A program made the translations under genes and the position numbers. Positions 35,819 through 45,527 of a DNA stretch of 64,000 bases are shown piece by piece (position 1 is the first letter of the stretch; the number at the start of each line of letters is the position of its first letter). The notes beneath the pieces are model-generated. The model did not search any database, was not told where the DNA came from, and saw nothing but the letters and a program-made list of their open reading frames with translations. Source of the stretch: an uncultured Prevotella sp. (lineage in GTDB: Bacteria; Bacteroidota; Bacteroidia; Bacteroidales; Bacteroidaceae); the NCBI GenBank assembly GCA_946548085.1, contig CAMNPN010000030.1, positions 1 to 64,000 on the forward strand, given 5' to 3'.

Positions 35819-35892
35819 GGATTGTGCATCTTACTTTCGACAAATAAAAGTCCTCGGCGGCGGAAGCTGCTGGGGATTACTATATATATTAA
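35819..35892 (+). promoter_or_regulatory. Conserved hairpin leader before giant gene 1
   Basis: GGATTGTGCATCT, then CGACAA, then a GC-rich hairpin (CCTCGGCGGCGG and GCTGCTGGGG) followed by ATTACTATATATATTAA. The same order occurs before the truncated giant gene (48058-48135). No TAnnTTTG box is seen, so this may be a cis-regulatory RNA or a different promoter type. Confidence 0.6.
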
Positions 35893-35937
35893 TTGTGTAA
35901 TGAAATAATGTATAACGACATAAAACCAGATAAAGTG

Positions 35938-38900
35938 ATGAAAATGAAACAACTTTTCAGACATACCTCTTCTCTGCTCTGCACAGCCCTGCTGCTCGGA
36001 GCTGCTGCTTTCGTAAATATACAACAGACACAGGCGCAGATGGTGTCTCTTACAAAAGCAATGCCTGATGCCTTTAAGACGGAAACCCCAACCATTGGAG
36101 ATGGAAAATATTACTTTATTCAGTTCTATGAGGAAATTGGTGCTTCTCCATATTTATTTTGCTCTTTCTTAGGTGAAAATGGTGAAGGAGCAATTATGCA
36201 TGCGATGGATTATATGCCTTTCGCAAAAAACAGGCAGTGGACTTTGGAAGATGCTGGAGATGGAAAATGCTATTTGAAAAGTAAAAATGGTTTTTATGCT
36301 TGTTATGATGGAACAAATTTAGTGAGTTCTAAGATTAATACACCTTCAAAATTTGACCCTAAGGGAAGAAGCAGTTGGCGTGCAGGTTATTATGAATTGA
36401 ATTTAGATGGGCAATTGTCAACCAACAATAAAGCCATGTGTTTAAGTCGCCAAAATGGTAATAGAGTTAATTCAGAGTGGGCAAATATGATCATTAATGA
36501 ACAGTCAAATGCACATAATTACATACGTTTTGTAACGTTAAAGCCAGATGCTGCTCATATCATTTATTATAGATGGGAAGGAGTTGATAATAACCAAAAT
36601 AATGCCAACGTTACTACTACCCGTCATTATCTTACTTTTTCCGGATCCACTGATAATGGTAATGGATTTTGGCGAGAATCTAATGTGTCATCCCGACAAT
36701 CGATTGTCCCTAGTGATAAATCACTTTGGACCTTACCGACTGCTGCTGCTTATCATCTAGATGGTTTGTGGCAACTGAAGGAAACAGATGTTGACGGTGA
36801 ATTTTATATTAAGAAATATGACGAGGATAAATATCTGAATGCTATTCAAAAGAATGTTGATTGGTTCTATATATGTGAGCTGGGAACCCAAACTGATGCT
36901 GATAATGTGGGTAGATACACATTAGTAGACTATACGGCTAACAGATATACACGTATACGGAATGCAAAGTTAGAAGATATTCATAACCTGAATACGGATG
37001 ATTTCAAGGTATGGAATGATCACGTTCCGGGTTCCAGCTCATCAGGTTCGGCGGGTGCCGAAATCCATTTGAACGAAAATCTAAATCCTGGAAGTTTAGT
37101 AATCGGTGATGCTAGTGTACGATACCTTCGTTACGCTGATTTGACTGGTGGGACGAAAATAATAATTGAGGGTGATGAAGGTATGCAACTGCGCATACTA
37201 CTCAATCGCTTGGAAGTGGGTAATGGTGGTGGCGATAATAATGGTGGATCGACAACGGAACGAAACGTCACCATAGGAACAGGCGGCAAGGTTGAGGTTG
37301 ACCTGAGCGATTTAGAATATATTCATCTGAACGCTATCAAGACAGGCTTTAGCAGTCCTTCTGGTAAGATTACAGCCGTTAAATTGACCAAACCACTTTA
37401 TTTGAACTATGGAGATGGTGATGGCTTTGAGGTCTTCCAGTGGTCTGGTGGAGATAGTAGAGATTGGTATGCTGGTTTCTATCCTATTGAGGTACCTGCC
37501 TCCAAAAAAGATGAGCATTTCCAAGTCAGGTTGGCGTTAAAATCACCAGCTGAGACTAGAGATAATCTTAACATTAAGTATGGAACCCATACAGGAATTA
37601 CAACTAAGGATTTTACACCATTAGGAACTAGATTTACCCCTTCTGGCGCATATCAAAATGCTTTCCAATATAAGAATCTTGACACAAAAGGGTATCAGAA
37701 GATTGTTATCATATTCGGTGAGGCCGTACCAGATGGGTGGAGTATCCATACTTATGGATCACAACAAGAAGGAAACGTAGAATTAGGCGGGAAAACTAAA
37801 TATGAGTTTGATTTGACTTCCAATCCTGTTACAGACTTTACCATTTATAATACTAATGCTGGAGCAAAACCAATTCTCATTAACGAGTGTTATTATTATT
37901 CAGGTTCGATGGTGGATTACGATGGCTCTTCCAAGAATATTTCTGAGACGAATCCCACTCTGTGGCAGTTGGATCAAGAGGACAACTACCAGCATTATCA
38001 TTTGGTTAATCCTCTTAGGGATCCTTCTCCAAATGGTAAATACCTTAAAATTAATGGTACTAATGACTACACGACGACTTCTGATGATTCGGATTCAAAT
38101 ATCTCTTTTTCAAATACAAAACTCAATGACGATTTCTCCATTAAATGGTTTATGCCCACTATAAAGGAGACTCCTGTTGATTATATGGTGACACACAAGA
38201 GATCATATCTAAAGCAGTATGCTATGGCAGGACTTGACAAGCAGGGACTTGCCACAAATGACGATAATGATTGGTGGGACTCTACTACAGGAACACAGAA
38301 GGTTAATCCATTTAAGATTACCCACTATGTGAAGAAAGGAACGAGTATCACGGTCGGATTCCCCACAGTGCTGAATGACAATAATGACCATATCTACTAC
38401 CAAAGGTGGTACGACTATGATCATGATAATGATGCGATGGATCTTGTTAACCTGAAGAAACATGTTAGTTTAGATGTGAATGGCGAAGTCCAGTACTACC
38501 TCTACAAAAATGGTATTGTCACAGGTACGAAACTTGATTGGGAAGGTATGCCTGCTGGAAGTATGAGGCGTTTCGCTCAGAAAAGTTTTAAATATACGAA
38601 TACCGATGGCGGATCTTATACGGTTGCTGCTGATGTATCACGTTATAGTGACTTAACCTACATGAACGAGATATCGCCTTTGGATGGTAACTTGCAAGAG
38701 CCGTCGCTCACCATGCGCTATATTTTCAGCATGAATGATGCCAAGGAAATGGCAGCCAAACTCACTTCATGTCCTAAAGGCTATCACGAGGTAGCCGCTA
38801 CTACTGGCAAGAATCCTGCCAAAGAGAATTGGTATGAGAGTAACAGTAGCGGCGGTTACAAACTGACTTCTGACACCTCGCCACAGAGTGGTAAGACATA

Positions 38901-41900
38901 TTACGAGAGCAAGTGGGTTGAGGAAAAGGTCTTCCATTTCCCCTCCAAGCCAATATCGTACGAACAGCAGAAAATTGTAGGTTATAGGGGAGAGTATATC
39001 GCTCTACGACATGTTTTCTCCGACTACTGGGTGTTTAACTCAGGAGATGCTAATGACACTGAAGACAACCATTTGGTTAATGCAGACAATTTGAATGGAA
39101 AGATTGTTGTAGTAATAGAAGACCCCAATGGAACGGGTATCAGAAAAGGTGGACATAATAGAAATTTAACTCTTAATGATCTTCGGGGGACAACAAATGA
39201 AGGAGATGATGGTGATTACGAAGGTTACTATTTATACGACGAAACCTTTAATAAGAATTCCTATGGTGACAGCCGCTTCATCGTGTTTAGATATCCAAAG
39301 GGTAGTAATGGCAATGTCACAGAAGTGACAAGGACAGGAGTAGAAGCTTATATCAATGTGTATTTTGATTATCAAGGCACTCAATATCAGCTGGCAAAGT
39401 TTACTGTTATCTTCGACAAAGACACAGAGACACTGCCGTGGAGGTCGGTTAACAATTCAGGAGCGGTTAATGGTTCTTCTCGTGATCCAAAAGTGTTGGA
39501 GGAAATGGCAGGGGGAAAGCCTATTGCTAAAATTACCTTTGACTATCCTGATGGTGACACCTATCATTATCCATCTGTAGGTTCGACTCGTCATAATGGT
39601 GGTGATCATAATTCAGGTGGTACTATTGACGACTCCAGCCCCGTGCCTTTGACGTTCGATAATACTAACTATGCTTTTGACGGTGCAGGCTGTAACTGGG
39701 GATCATACGCTATCGTGTCAAATATGAGTACACAATTCGGTAATCAGCAAAATACTTTGCCTGCTGATGATGGCACAGCCATTGAAGGAGAAAACTATGG
39801 CACCTATGGTTATAACTCAGTTCCAGATGCTGGTATGCAGAGAGGTTTTCTTTATATTGATGCTTCAGAACAGCCGGGTGATATCTGTAAGGCTGTTTTC
39901 CAAGGAGAGTTCTGTGCTGGTGACAAATTGATGTGCTCTGGCTGGATTTCTGGTTCCAATAAAGTTGGTGGAAAAGATAACCGATGCCCTGGAAGCGTTA
40001 CGATTACGGTGAAAGGCAATCGTTGGGAAGGCGCAGAGGAAGTAACCGATATCATCTATCGTTTCTGCCCAGGACAGTGCTATGAGTTGGATGATCATAC
40101 TGTTAGCTATGATGACGATGGGAATGTCGTTAGTGGGGATGTGAATAAATATCATGTGGTTTGGCAGCAGTTCTATTTTGAGTTTGGCATAACCAAGAAG
40201 TATCACAAACAATGGATAGAGGTGAACAACAACTGTGTCAGCTCTAACGGTGGTGACTTCATGCTTGACAACATTGAGGTTTATGCCATTTCGCCAGTCA
40301 TTGATCCTAAGATGAACACACCGCTTTGTATTAATAAGGATGCTAGCGAGATGCAGTTGCTGAAGTTGACGGTGCCCTTTGATAATTTGATCGTAGCATC
40401 TGGTGCAACTGATAAGACTGGGACTGACGAGGGTACAGAATTGCCGATTGCCTTTGTGTTCCTTGAGAAAGCAAAGTTCCTTAAAACTTTCCAAACAGAG
40501 CTTCAGAATAGGAATTCTGTATCTAAGACAATTGCAGAATTAGAGGAAATCATTAATAATGGAACGTACTCTTCATTGGCCATTTCTACCTATAAAGATG
40601 CCTATGTAGCTGCTTTCAATGCTTCTGTGTTGGGTGACATTACAAAATTATGGGATTCGAAATCTCCGACTGTGAATCAGGGAACGGTTGTCGCTAATTC
40701 CGACGGTACTGTTACTGTTACTAAAGGTGCTGGTGTGCTCAACTTTTGGTGGAACAACAACTTTAGCAAGAATGAGAGTTATACCTTTACCAAAGCAGTA
40801 AATAATTTAGCTACAGTATTCGGCGAAGTAGAACCTGTAACGGAAGAGCGCGTAATCGTGATGAATGGCAACTATCCCAAGCTACCGTGGAGTATTAATA
40901 CTGATTATTATATCCTGCCCTATAATGCTGGTATAAGGGCGAGCGAATTCTCAACGATCGATCTGTATGAATTCTTTAATATCTTCTCTGACTGTAGCAA
41001 GAAGAGGGAGTTTCGGATCAAACCGCCACTTAATATCTTGAGTCTGGAGTCATCGGATGAGACCCAGGAATTGGAAGTCTGCGAGGGAAAGATACCTACG
41101 TTGCTCACCAATCTGACTGGCTACGACATAGATGGTCATGAGACAGCCATGAAGGATCTGAATTTTGACTGGTGGTTAGGTGATCCGGCAAATGGCGTGC
41201 CGGCAACTTTAGATAACTATCACAGTCTGACGAAAGGAACTGTTCGCCTTGACGTTGCACTTTCTACACTACGTGCCTACTATCCCGGTGTCACCTCGCT
41301 TGACGGCATCGAACAGAACCTGGATCATACACCGAATCTCACCCGTGCAATGACTGAATATCTGCAGGAACTAATTGACAAGGGACAATTATTTCTGCAC
41401 CAGAAATCTGTCAATGTGCCAGCAAAGAAGATTGGTGATGACCCCTATGTCTATCTGGTGGCATGTCCCATCCATGATGCCAATTTCGACCAGTCCCTGA
41501 ATCCAAAGACGTTTACTGCCGTTAACAATGGTTCCATGGAAGGTTCCGACGTGAGCAGTTTCTTTACAGGTACTCCGGCAAGTGGTGGCCCGCAGCCATC
41601 AACTATTACTGCCGGGGCAGGTATAAACAACAGCAGGGGTGTCAGCATTACCAGCAGCAAGAGTGATGGCAATGAGTGGGATACGCAGTTTTTCATTCGT
41701 GCTAGTGAGGTGATAAAAATAGGAACTTCCATCCATCTCGAATTTGACTATAGGGCAAGTGAGAACAGTACTGGCATTGTTACGCAGAGTCATTCTACGC
41801 CTGGCGGTTATATCTATCATGGTTTACTCCCCAATTTAGACTTTACAACCAGCTGGCAACATTTTAGTGATGACATTACTGTTTCCAATGATATGGGTGG

Positions 41901-44900
41901 AAGTTTGGACAATTTCCAGACCATCGCCTTTAACCTGTGGAAGGGTTCAGAGATTACATATTATTTCGATAACGTCGAATTGACTTATTCTAAAAATCAG
42001 AATATTGCTTACTTCTGTGATGAGCCTCAGGGGCTTCGGATGAAACTTGGCGAAAAGGCACCAACACTAAAATGTGGTTTTGTATCTGGAGAGAACGGCT
42101 TCGATTCTTATGGCTATCCTACTGATAGCGACCCCGTTTTGAGTATCCGTTTGGCCAAGAAGGCACAGTTTGAAACCGTACAACATGGTAAAGTTTCAGA
42201 AGAACCGGTGCCTCCAACCGATGCAAATGGTCCAACAGCTGACGAAGCAGACCGACTTCGATACCTTTGGCTGCCTATCCGTAATGCTGTAGTACAGTCC
42301 TCCGGATCAGATAAGGTTATTCAGAAGTCTGATGACTATAACGTTTACTTGGCTTCTACCGATGACCCTGTATGGGACAAGAAGATATATGAGTCTATGT
42401 CCCAGGTAGTCCCGTCACTGCCCATTGTGGGAAAGATTATCCAACTGAATGCCGTAGATGTCAGTAAGGGTGGGGTGGAGAAGGATAATAACCGCTTGTG
42501 CATCTACTTCATTAAGTATCTGACTGATGCCATGAGTGAAGATAAAGTCTTTGAGGTTCGTGAAGGTTATAACTATACCCTCAGCCTACCCTTCAAGGAG
42601 GCTCCAGGGAGTAACACTTGCGACGGTACGCTGCTTTTAAATATGAAGATAGTGCCTGACTATGAGGTGTGGACGGGTGCTGCTGGTAATACCGACTGGA
42701 ACAACGACCAGAACTGGAGGCGTGCTGACGGTAATACAGCCAGTGGCGGACTTGATGAGCTGTATGTAGGCGCTGCAGATAATGATTCTCCGCTGAAAGG
42801 CTATAAGACCAATGATTGGAACTACCGTACACCGAAGGATCGCTTGTTCCGCAAGGGCTTTGCACCGCTCTACTGCACCCATGTGCTGATGAGCCGTGAC
42901 GAATGGGGCAATGCACCTGTGCTTTACGATGCCCTCGATAAGGATTATAATACTGGACTCACTGCTTCACCCTTCCCCAATTTGCGTGATAAGGATGGTT
43001 GGGACGGCACTGTCACTGATGAAACCGCAGGTACTACGGCTACCAAGGCTACGGCCACGTCTATCCTGCGCTATGACATGCAGGCTCGTCTCTGGGATAT
43101 TTGGGAAGAGACCTACGGAGAGGGTAGTAGAATGACGAACAAAGGCCGTGCGGGCGACCTGTTGGCTGAGATGTATCAGATCAACAGCTGTGATGAGATT
43201 GCTATGCAGCCTGGTACGGAGTTGTTAAATGCCCACCTGTTGAACTATAATTCTGCATGGATGGAGTTTGAACTGGAAACCAAGCGCTGGTATCTGCTTG
43301 GCTCGCCGCTTCAGGGAACCATCTCTGGTGAGTGGTATGCGCCAACAGGTACTGCCAAGCAGAAGACCACCTATTATGACAATGTGACCTTCGGCAGTGG
43401 CTACGACCGCTACGCTCCAGCTATCTACCAGCGCAGCTGGGACAAGGCCAAAGCCGTACTCTATGAGGTAGAGTCTTCTTATGATAAAGAGGATGATCTC
43501 CAGTCCGTCGTAGGCGTGGCAAGTCAGGGATCGTGGACAAACACAGGCAGTTGGGATTATACTGGCGCCGATGACTATCTCGACCGCTTAGGCTATAAGC
43601 CTTTTGGTGCCAAAAAGGCCAACGTGGCTATCCAGGGCATCTGGAGCAACACTTATAATGATGCTCAGGTTGACTATGCTACGGGTGGCTTCTCAGTGAT
43701 GGTGATGAACCATTTGAAACCAGACATCTCGCCTGATGCCAGTGAAGGTAAGGCTATCATCCGTTTGCCTAAGGAGGATTCCTTCTTCGACTATTATGGC
43801 TTTGACCGCAGGGGGGGTGATGTCGTTAGTCAGTATGAAGACATCGGAACAAATACTCCGTTATCTGACGTTAGAGGAAAAGGCCGTGCATTGAACCGTG
43901 GCCGCCTGAAGACTGACCTGTTGTTGCCAGATAATGTAACAGTAAGTGTGAATAGTACTGATATTACCACTGCTATTAAGAAGACGGAGGCAACCGCCAG
44001 CGTATATGGTGATCAGCGTAACTATACCCGTATTCCGATTAAGGAAGACGCTTTGACGGCCATGAACAGCACCTTCGTCGCTCAGAATGGAAATCCTGCG
44101 ACTGCCGGTTTCTTCACAGAAGCTGTGGCTGCTGGGACATCAAATCTAGGCTACTACTTGGTGGAGAACCCATTCCCCTGCGGTCTCGATATGACGACAT
44201 TCTTTACTGAGAACTCTGGGCTTCAGGCGAAGTATTGGATACTTACTAAGGGTGATGGCGAGAATCCTCGTCAGCAACTTGTGCAGCAGGCTCCAAACGG
44301 CGAATGGGTGACTGCCAGTGAAGGAACTTTCGCAGCGGCTAATGGCATAGTGGCTCCAGGGCAGGGTTTTTTCGTGGAGATAGATCGGACCCAGCAGACT
44401 CCTCCCACTACTATTACCTATAAAAAGAATATGCAGGCCCAGACACGTCATGGTGTGAAGGATGGAGGAACGACTGTGAAGGTTGTAGTGGGAACAAAAC
44501 AGAAGATGACCACTCTGGATCAAACGATCACGATGGATGATGGCACAACGCAAACAGTGCAGGTGAAGGTGCCTGAGACGGATAATGAGGGTAACTATAA
44601 AATTGAAGAAGTTAGTGAAGATGTTATTGTCTATAAGTATCAGGAGGATGCTAATGCTCAGAGTTATCCGCTGAAGGCCCGTACTCGTGGTGAGGAGGGT
44701 GACCCAAGCCTGGCAGGACTTGTCATTACCGCACAGCGCGGTAAAGACCTGAGCAGTGCCCTTGTGATGCAGCGCGATGGGGCCAGCAACGACTTCCTGC
44801 CTGAGGAGGATACGGAGGTGTTCATCAACTCCGACTTCGAGAATGCCCCGACGGTCTACACCCTCTGCGGACGACTGGCCACAACCATCAATAGCATCCA

Positions 44901-45345
44901 CGACTTCCGCAGCCTGCCGATCGGTGTGGAGTCGACGAGCGATGCTCCTTGCACGCTGACCTTCCAAGGCGTGGAGATGCTGGGTGACTCGATCTCGTTC
45001 TACGATGCCGTGGAGCAGAAACTGACACCGTTGGAGTCGGGCATGTCGTTCAAGGTGAGCGGACAGACACAGAACCGCTATTACCTCGTTCGCAGCCTGA
45101 ACCTGAAGGATGCTGCCGAGGAAACGCATCTGCAGATCTTCACCGAGGGACTGAAGGCGAAGGTAATTGCCTCGACGGCTGAGCCAATCACCGTCGTGCG
45201 CTGCTTCGATACCGCCGGACGCCTGATCTGTACAGCCAGCCCGCAGTTGCCAGAGTACAGCTTCGACCTGCCTCGTGCCGGCGTCTATATCATCGAGGCT
45301 GAGACGGAGCATGACCGCAAGACCATGAAGGTGGTGGTGAGGTAG
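35938..45345 (+). CDS. Giant secreted surface protein 1 with T9SS-type C-terminal domain
   Basis: The protein has 3135 residues from the ATG at 35938, giving a signal peptide MKMKQLFRHTSSLLCTALLL...TQAQ. No known catalytic domain was recognised. The N-terminal part has repeated aromatic beta motifs (KCYLKSKNGFYACYDG, SLWTLPTAAAYHLDGLWQL) that could be lectin-like beta-trefoils. Jelly-roll-like segments follow (GFLYIDASEQPGD near 1302; SSFFTGTPASG near 1875). A WTGAAGNTDWNNDQNW region lies near 2244, then blocks shared with giant protein 2 (KRWYLLGSPLQG, AIYQRSWDKA, YYLVENPF). The last 70 residues (VVRCFDTAGRLI, AGVYIIEAE, KTMKVVVR) fit a type A T9SS sorting domain, so it should cross the outer membrane by T9SS. 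The last 650 bp are visibly more GC-rich than the rest. An adhesin or stalk role is inferred. Confidence 0.7.
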   Translation: MKMKQLFRHTSSLLCTALLLGAAAFVNIQQTQAQMVSLTKAMPDAFKTETPTIGDGKYYFIQFYEEIGASPYLFCSFLGENGEGAIMHAMDYMPFAKNRQWTLEDAGDGKCYLKSKNGFYACYDGTNLVSSKINTPSKFDPKGRSSWRAGYYELNLDGQLSTNNKAMCLSRQNGNRVNSEWANMIINEQSNAHNYIRFVTLKPDAAHIIYYRWEGVDNNQNNANVTTTRHYLTFSGSTDNGNGFWRESNVSSRQSIVPSDKSLWTLPTAAAYHLDGLWQLKETDVDGEFYIKKYDEDKYLNAIQKNVDWFYICELGTQTDADNVGRYTLVDYTANRYTRIRNAKLEDIHNLNTDDFKVWNDHVPGSSSSGSAGAEIHLNENLNPGSLVIGDASVRYLRYADLTGGTKIIIEGDEGMQLRILLNRLEVGNGGGDNNGGSTTERNVTIGTGGKVEVDLSDLEYIHLNAIKTGFSSPSGKITAVKLTKPLYLNYGDGDGFEVFQWSGGDSRDWYAGFYPIEVPASKKDEHFQVRLALKSPAETRDNLNIKYGTHTGITTKDFTPLGTRFTPSGAYQNAFQYKNLDTKGYQKIVIIFGEAVPDGWSIHTYGSQQEGNVELGGKTKYEFDLTSNPVTDFTIYNTNAGAKPILINECYYYSGSMVDYDGSSKNISETNPTLWQLDQEDNYQHYHLVNPLRDPSPNGKYLKINGTNDYTTTSDDSDSNISFSNTKLNDDFSIKWFMPTIKETPVDYMVTHKRSYLKQYAMAGLDKQGLATNDDNDWWDSTTGTQKVNPFKITHYVKKGTSITVGFPTVLNDNNDHIYYQRWYDYDHDNDAMDLVNLKKHVSLDVNGEVQYYLYKNGIVTGTKLDWEGMPAGSMRRFAQKSFKYTNTDGGSYTVAADVSRYSDLTYMNEISPLDGNLQEPSLTMRYIFSMNDAKEMAAKLTSCPKGYHEVAATTGKNPAKENWYESNSSGGYKLTSDTSPQSGKTYYESKWVEEKVFHFPSKPISYEQQKIVGYRGEYIALRHVFSDYWVFNSGDANDTEDNHLVNADNLNGKIVVVIEDPNGTGIRKGGHNRNLTLNDLRGTTNEGDDGDYEGYYLYDETFNKNSYGDSRFIVFRYPKGSNGNVTEVTRTGVEAYINVYFDYQGTQYQLAKFTVIFDKDTETLPWRSVNNSGAVNGSSRDPKVLEEMAGGKPIAKITFDYPDGDTYHYPSVGSTRHNGGDHNSGGTIDDSSPVPLTFDNTNYAFDGAGCNWGSYAIVSNMSTQFGNQQNTLPADDGTAIEGENYGTYGYNSVPDAGMQRGFLYIDASEQPGDICKAVFQGEFCAGDKLMCSGWISGSNKVGGKDNRCPGSVTITVKGNRWEGAEEVTDIIYRFCPGQCYELDDHTVSYDDDGNVVSGDVNKYHVVWQQFYFEFGITKKYHKQWIEVNNNCVSSNGGDFMLDNIEVYAISPVIDPKMNTPLCINKDASEMQLLKLTVPFDNLIVASGATDKTGTDEGTELPIAFVFLEKAKFLKTFQTELQNRNSVSKTIAELEEIINNGTYSSLAISTYKDAYVAAFNASVLGDITKLWDSKSPTVNQGTVVANSDGTVTVTKGAGVLNFWWNNNFSKNESYTFTKAVNNLATVFGEVEPVTEERVIVMNGNYPKLPWSINTDYYILPYNAGIRASEFSTIDLYEFFNIFSDCSKKREFRIKPPLNILSLESSDETQELEVCEGKIPTLLTNLTGYDIDGHETAMKDLNFDWWLGDPANGVPATLDNYHSLTKGTVRLDVALSTLRAYYPGVTSLDGIEQNLDHTPNLTRAMTEYLQELIDKGQLFLHQKSVNVPAKKIGDDPYVYLVACPIHDANFDQSLNPKTFTAVNNGSMEGSDVSSFFTGTPASGGPQPSTITAGAGINNSRGVSITSSKSDGNEWDTQFFIRASEVIKIGTSIHLEFDYRASENSTGIVTQSHSTPGGYIYHGLLPNLDFTTSWQHFSDDITVSNDMGGSLDNFQTIAFNLWKGSEITYYFDNVELTYSKNQNIAYFCDEPQGLRMKLGEKAPTLKCGFVSGENGFDSYGYPTDSDPVLSIRLAKKAQFETVQHGKVSEEPVPPTDANGPTADEADRLRYLWLPIRNAVVQSSGSDKVIQKSDDYNVYLASTDDPVWDKKIYESMSQVVPSLPIVGKIIQLNAVDVSKGGVEKDNNRLCIYFIKYLTDAMSEDKVFEVREGYNYTLSLPFKEAPGSNTCDGTLLLNMKIVPDYEVWTGAAGNTDWNNDQNWRRADGNTASGGLDELYVGAADNDSPLKGYKTNDWNYRTPKDRLFRKGFAPLYCTHVLMSRDEWGNAPVLYDALDKDYNTGLTASPFPNLRDKDGWDGTVTDETAGTTATKATATSILRYDMQARLWDIWEETYGEGSRMTNKGRAGDLLAEMYQINSCDEIAMQPGTELLNAHLLNYNSAWMEFELETKRWYLLGSPLQGTISGEWYAPTGTAKQKTTYYDNVTFGSGYDRYAPAIYQRSWDKAKAVLYEVESSYDKEDDLQSVVGVASQGSWTNTGSWDYTGADDYLDRLGYKPFGAKKANVAIQGIWSNTYNDAQVDYATGGFSVMVMNHLKPDISPDASEGKAIIRLPKEDSFFDYYGFDRRGGDVVSQYEDIGTNTPLSDVRGKGRALNRGRLKTDLLLPDNVTVSVNSTDITTAIKKTEATASVYGDQRNYTRIPIKEDALTAMNSTFVAQNGNPATAGFFTEAVAAGTSNLGYYLVENPFPCGLDMTTFFTENSGLQAKYWILTKGDGENPRQQLVQQAPNGEWVTASEGTFAAANGIVAPGQGFFVEIDRTQQTPPTTITYKKNMQAQTRHGVKDGGTTVKVVVGTKQKMTTLDQTITMDDGTTQTVQVKVPETDNEGNYKIEEVSEDVIVYKYQEDANAQSYPLKARTRGEEGDPSLAGLVITAQRGKDLSSALVMQRDGASNDFLPEEDTEVFINSDFENAPTVYTLCGRLATTINSIHDFRSLPIGVESTSDAPCTLTFQGVEMLGDSISFYDAVEQKLTPLESGMSFKVSGQTQNRYYLVRSLNLKDAAEETHLQIFTEGLKAKVIASTAEPITVVRCFDTAGRLICTASPQLPEYSFDLPRAGVYIIEAETEHDRKTMKVVVR

Positions 45346-45365
45346 TTTAGTGTTTAGTGTTTTTG

Positions 45366-45394
45366 CAAGGCGAATTCTATAGGGATTCGCCTTG
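45366..45394 (+). terminator. Hairpin after giant gene 1
   Basis: Perfect 10-bp arms CAAGGCGAAT and ATTCGCCTTG around 9 nt, 20 bp after the stop. The T tail is weak (TATTTAT), so it may mainly mark the mRNA end. Confidence 0.65.
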
Positions 45395-45465
45395 TATTTA
45401 TACAAAATTAGTTAAATCTTATCCGCTCGTCTATGTGCTTGTCCTTTATTCTCATCTTTTTTAGT

Positions 45466-45473
45466 TACTTTTG
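45466..45473 (+). promoter_or_regulatory. -7 box TACTTTTG for the second fimbrillin-like gene
   Basis: A TAnnTTTG match 54 bp before the ATG at 45528. It shows that copy 2 of the unit has its own promoter. Confidence 0.6.
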
Positions 45474-45527
45474 CGTTTTGATAATAAACGAATAACACTG
45501 GTGGTATACTTTGACAATTTTGGAATT

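Noticed and set aside
44146..45405. A 419-codon open frame antisense to the end of giant gene 1
   Set aside because: It arises from the GC-rich 3' part of the giant gene on the other strand; the sequence is not protein-like and the sense frame is clearly coding.
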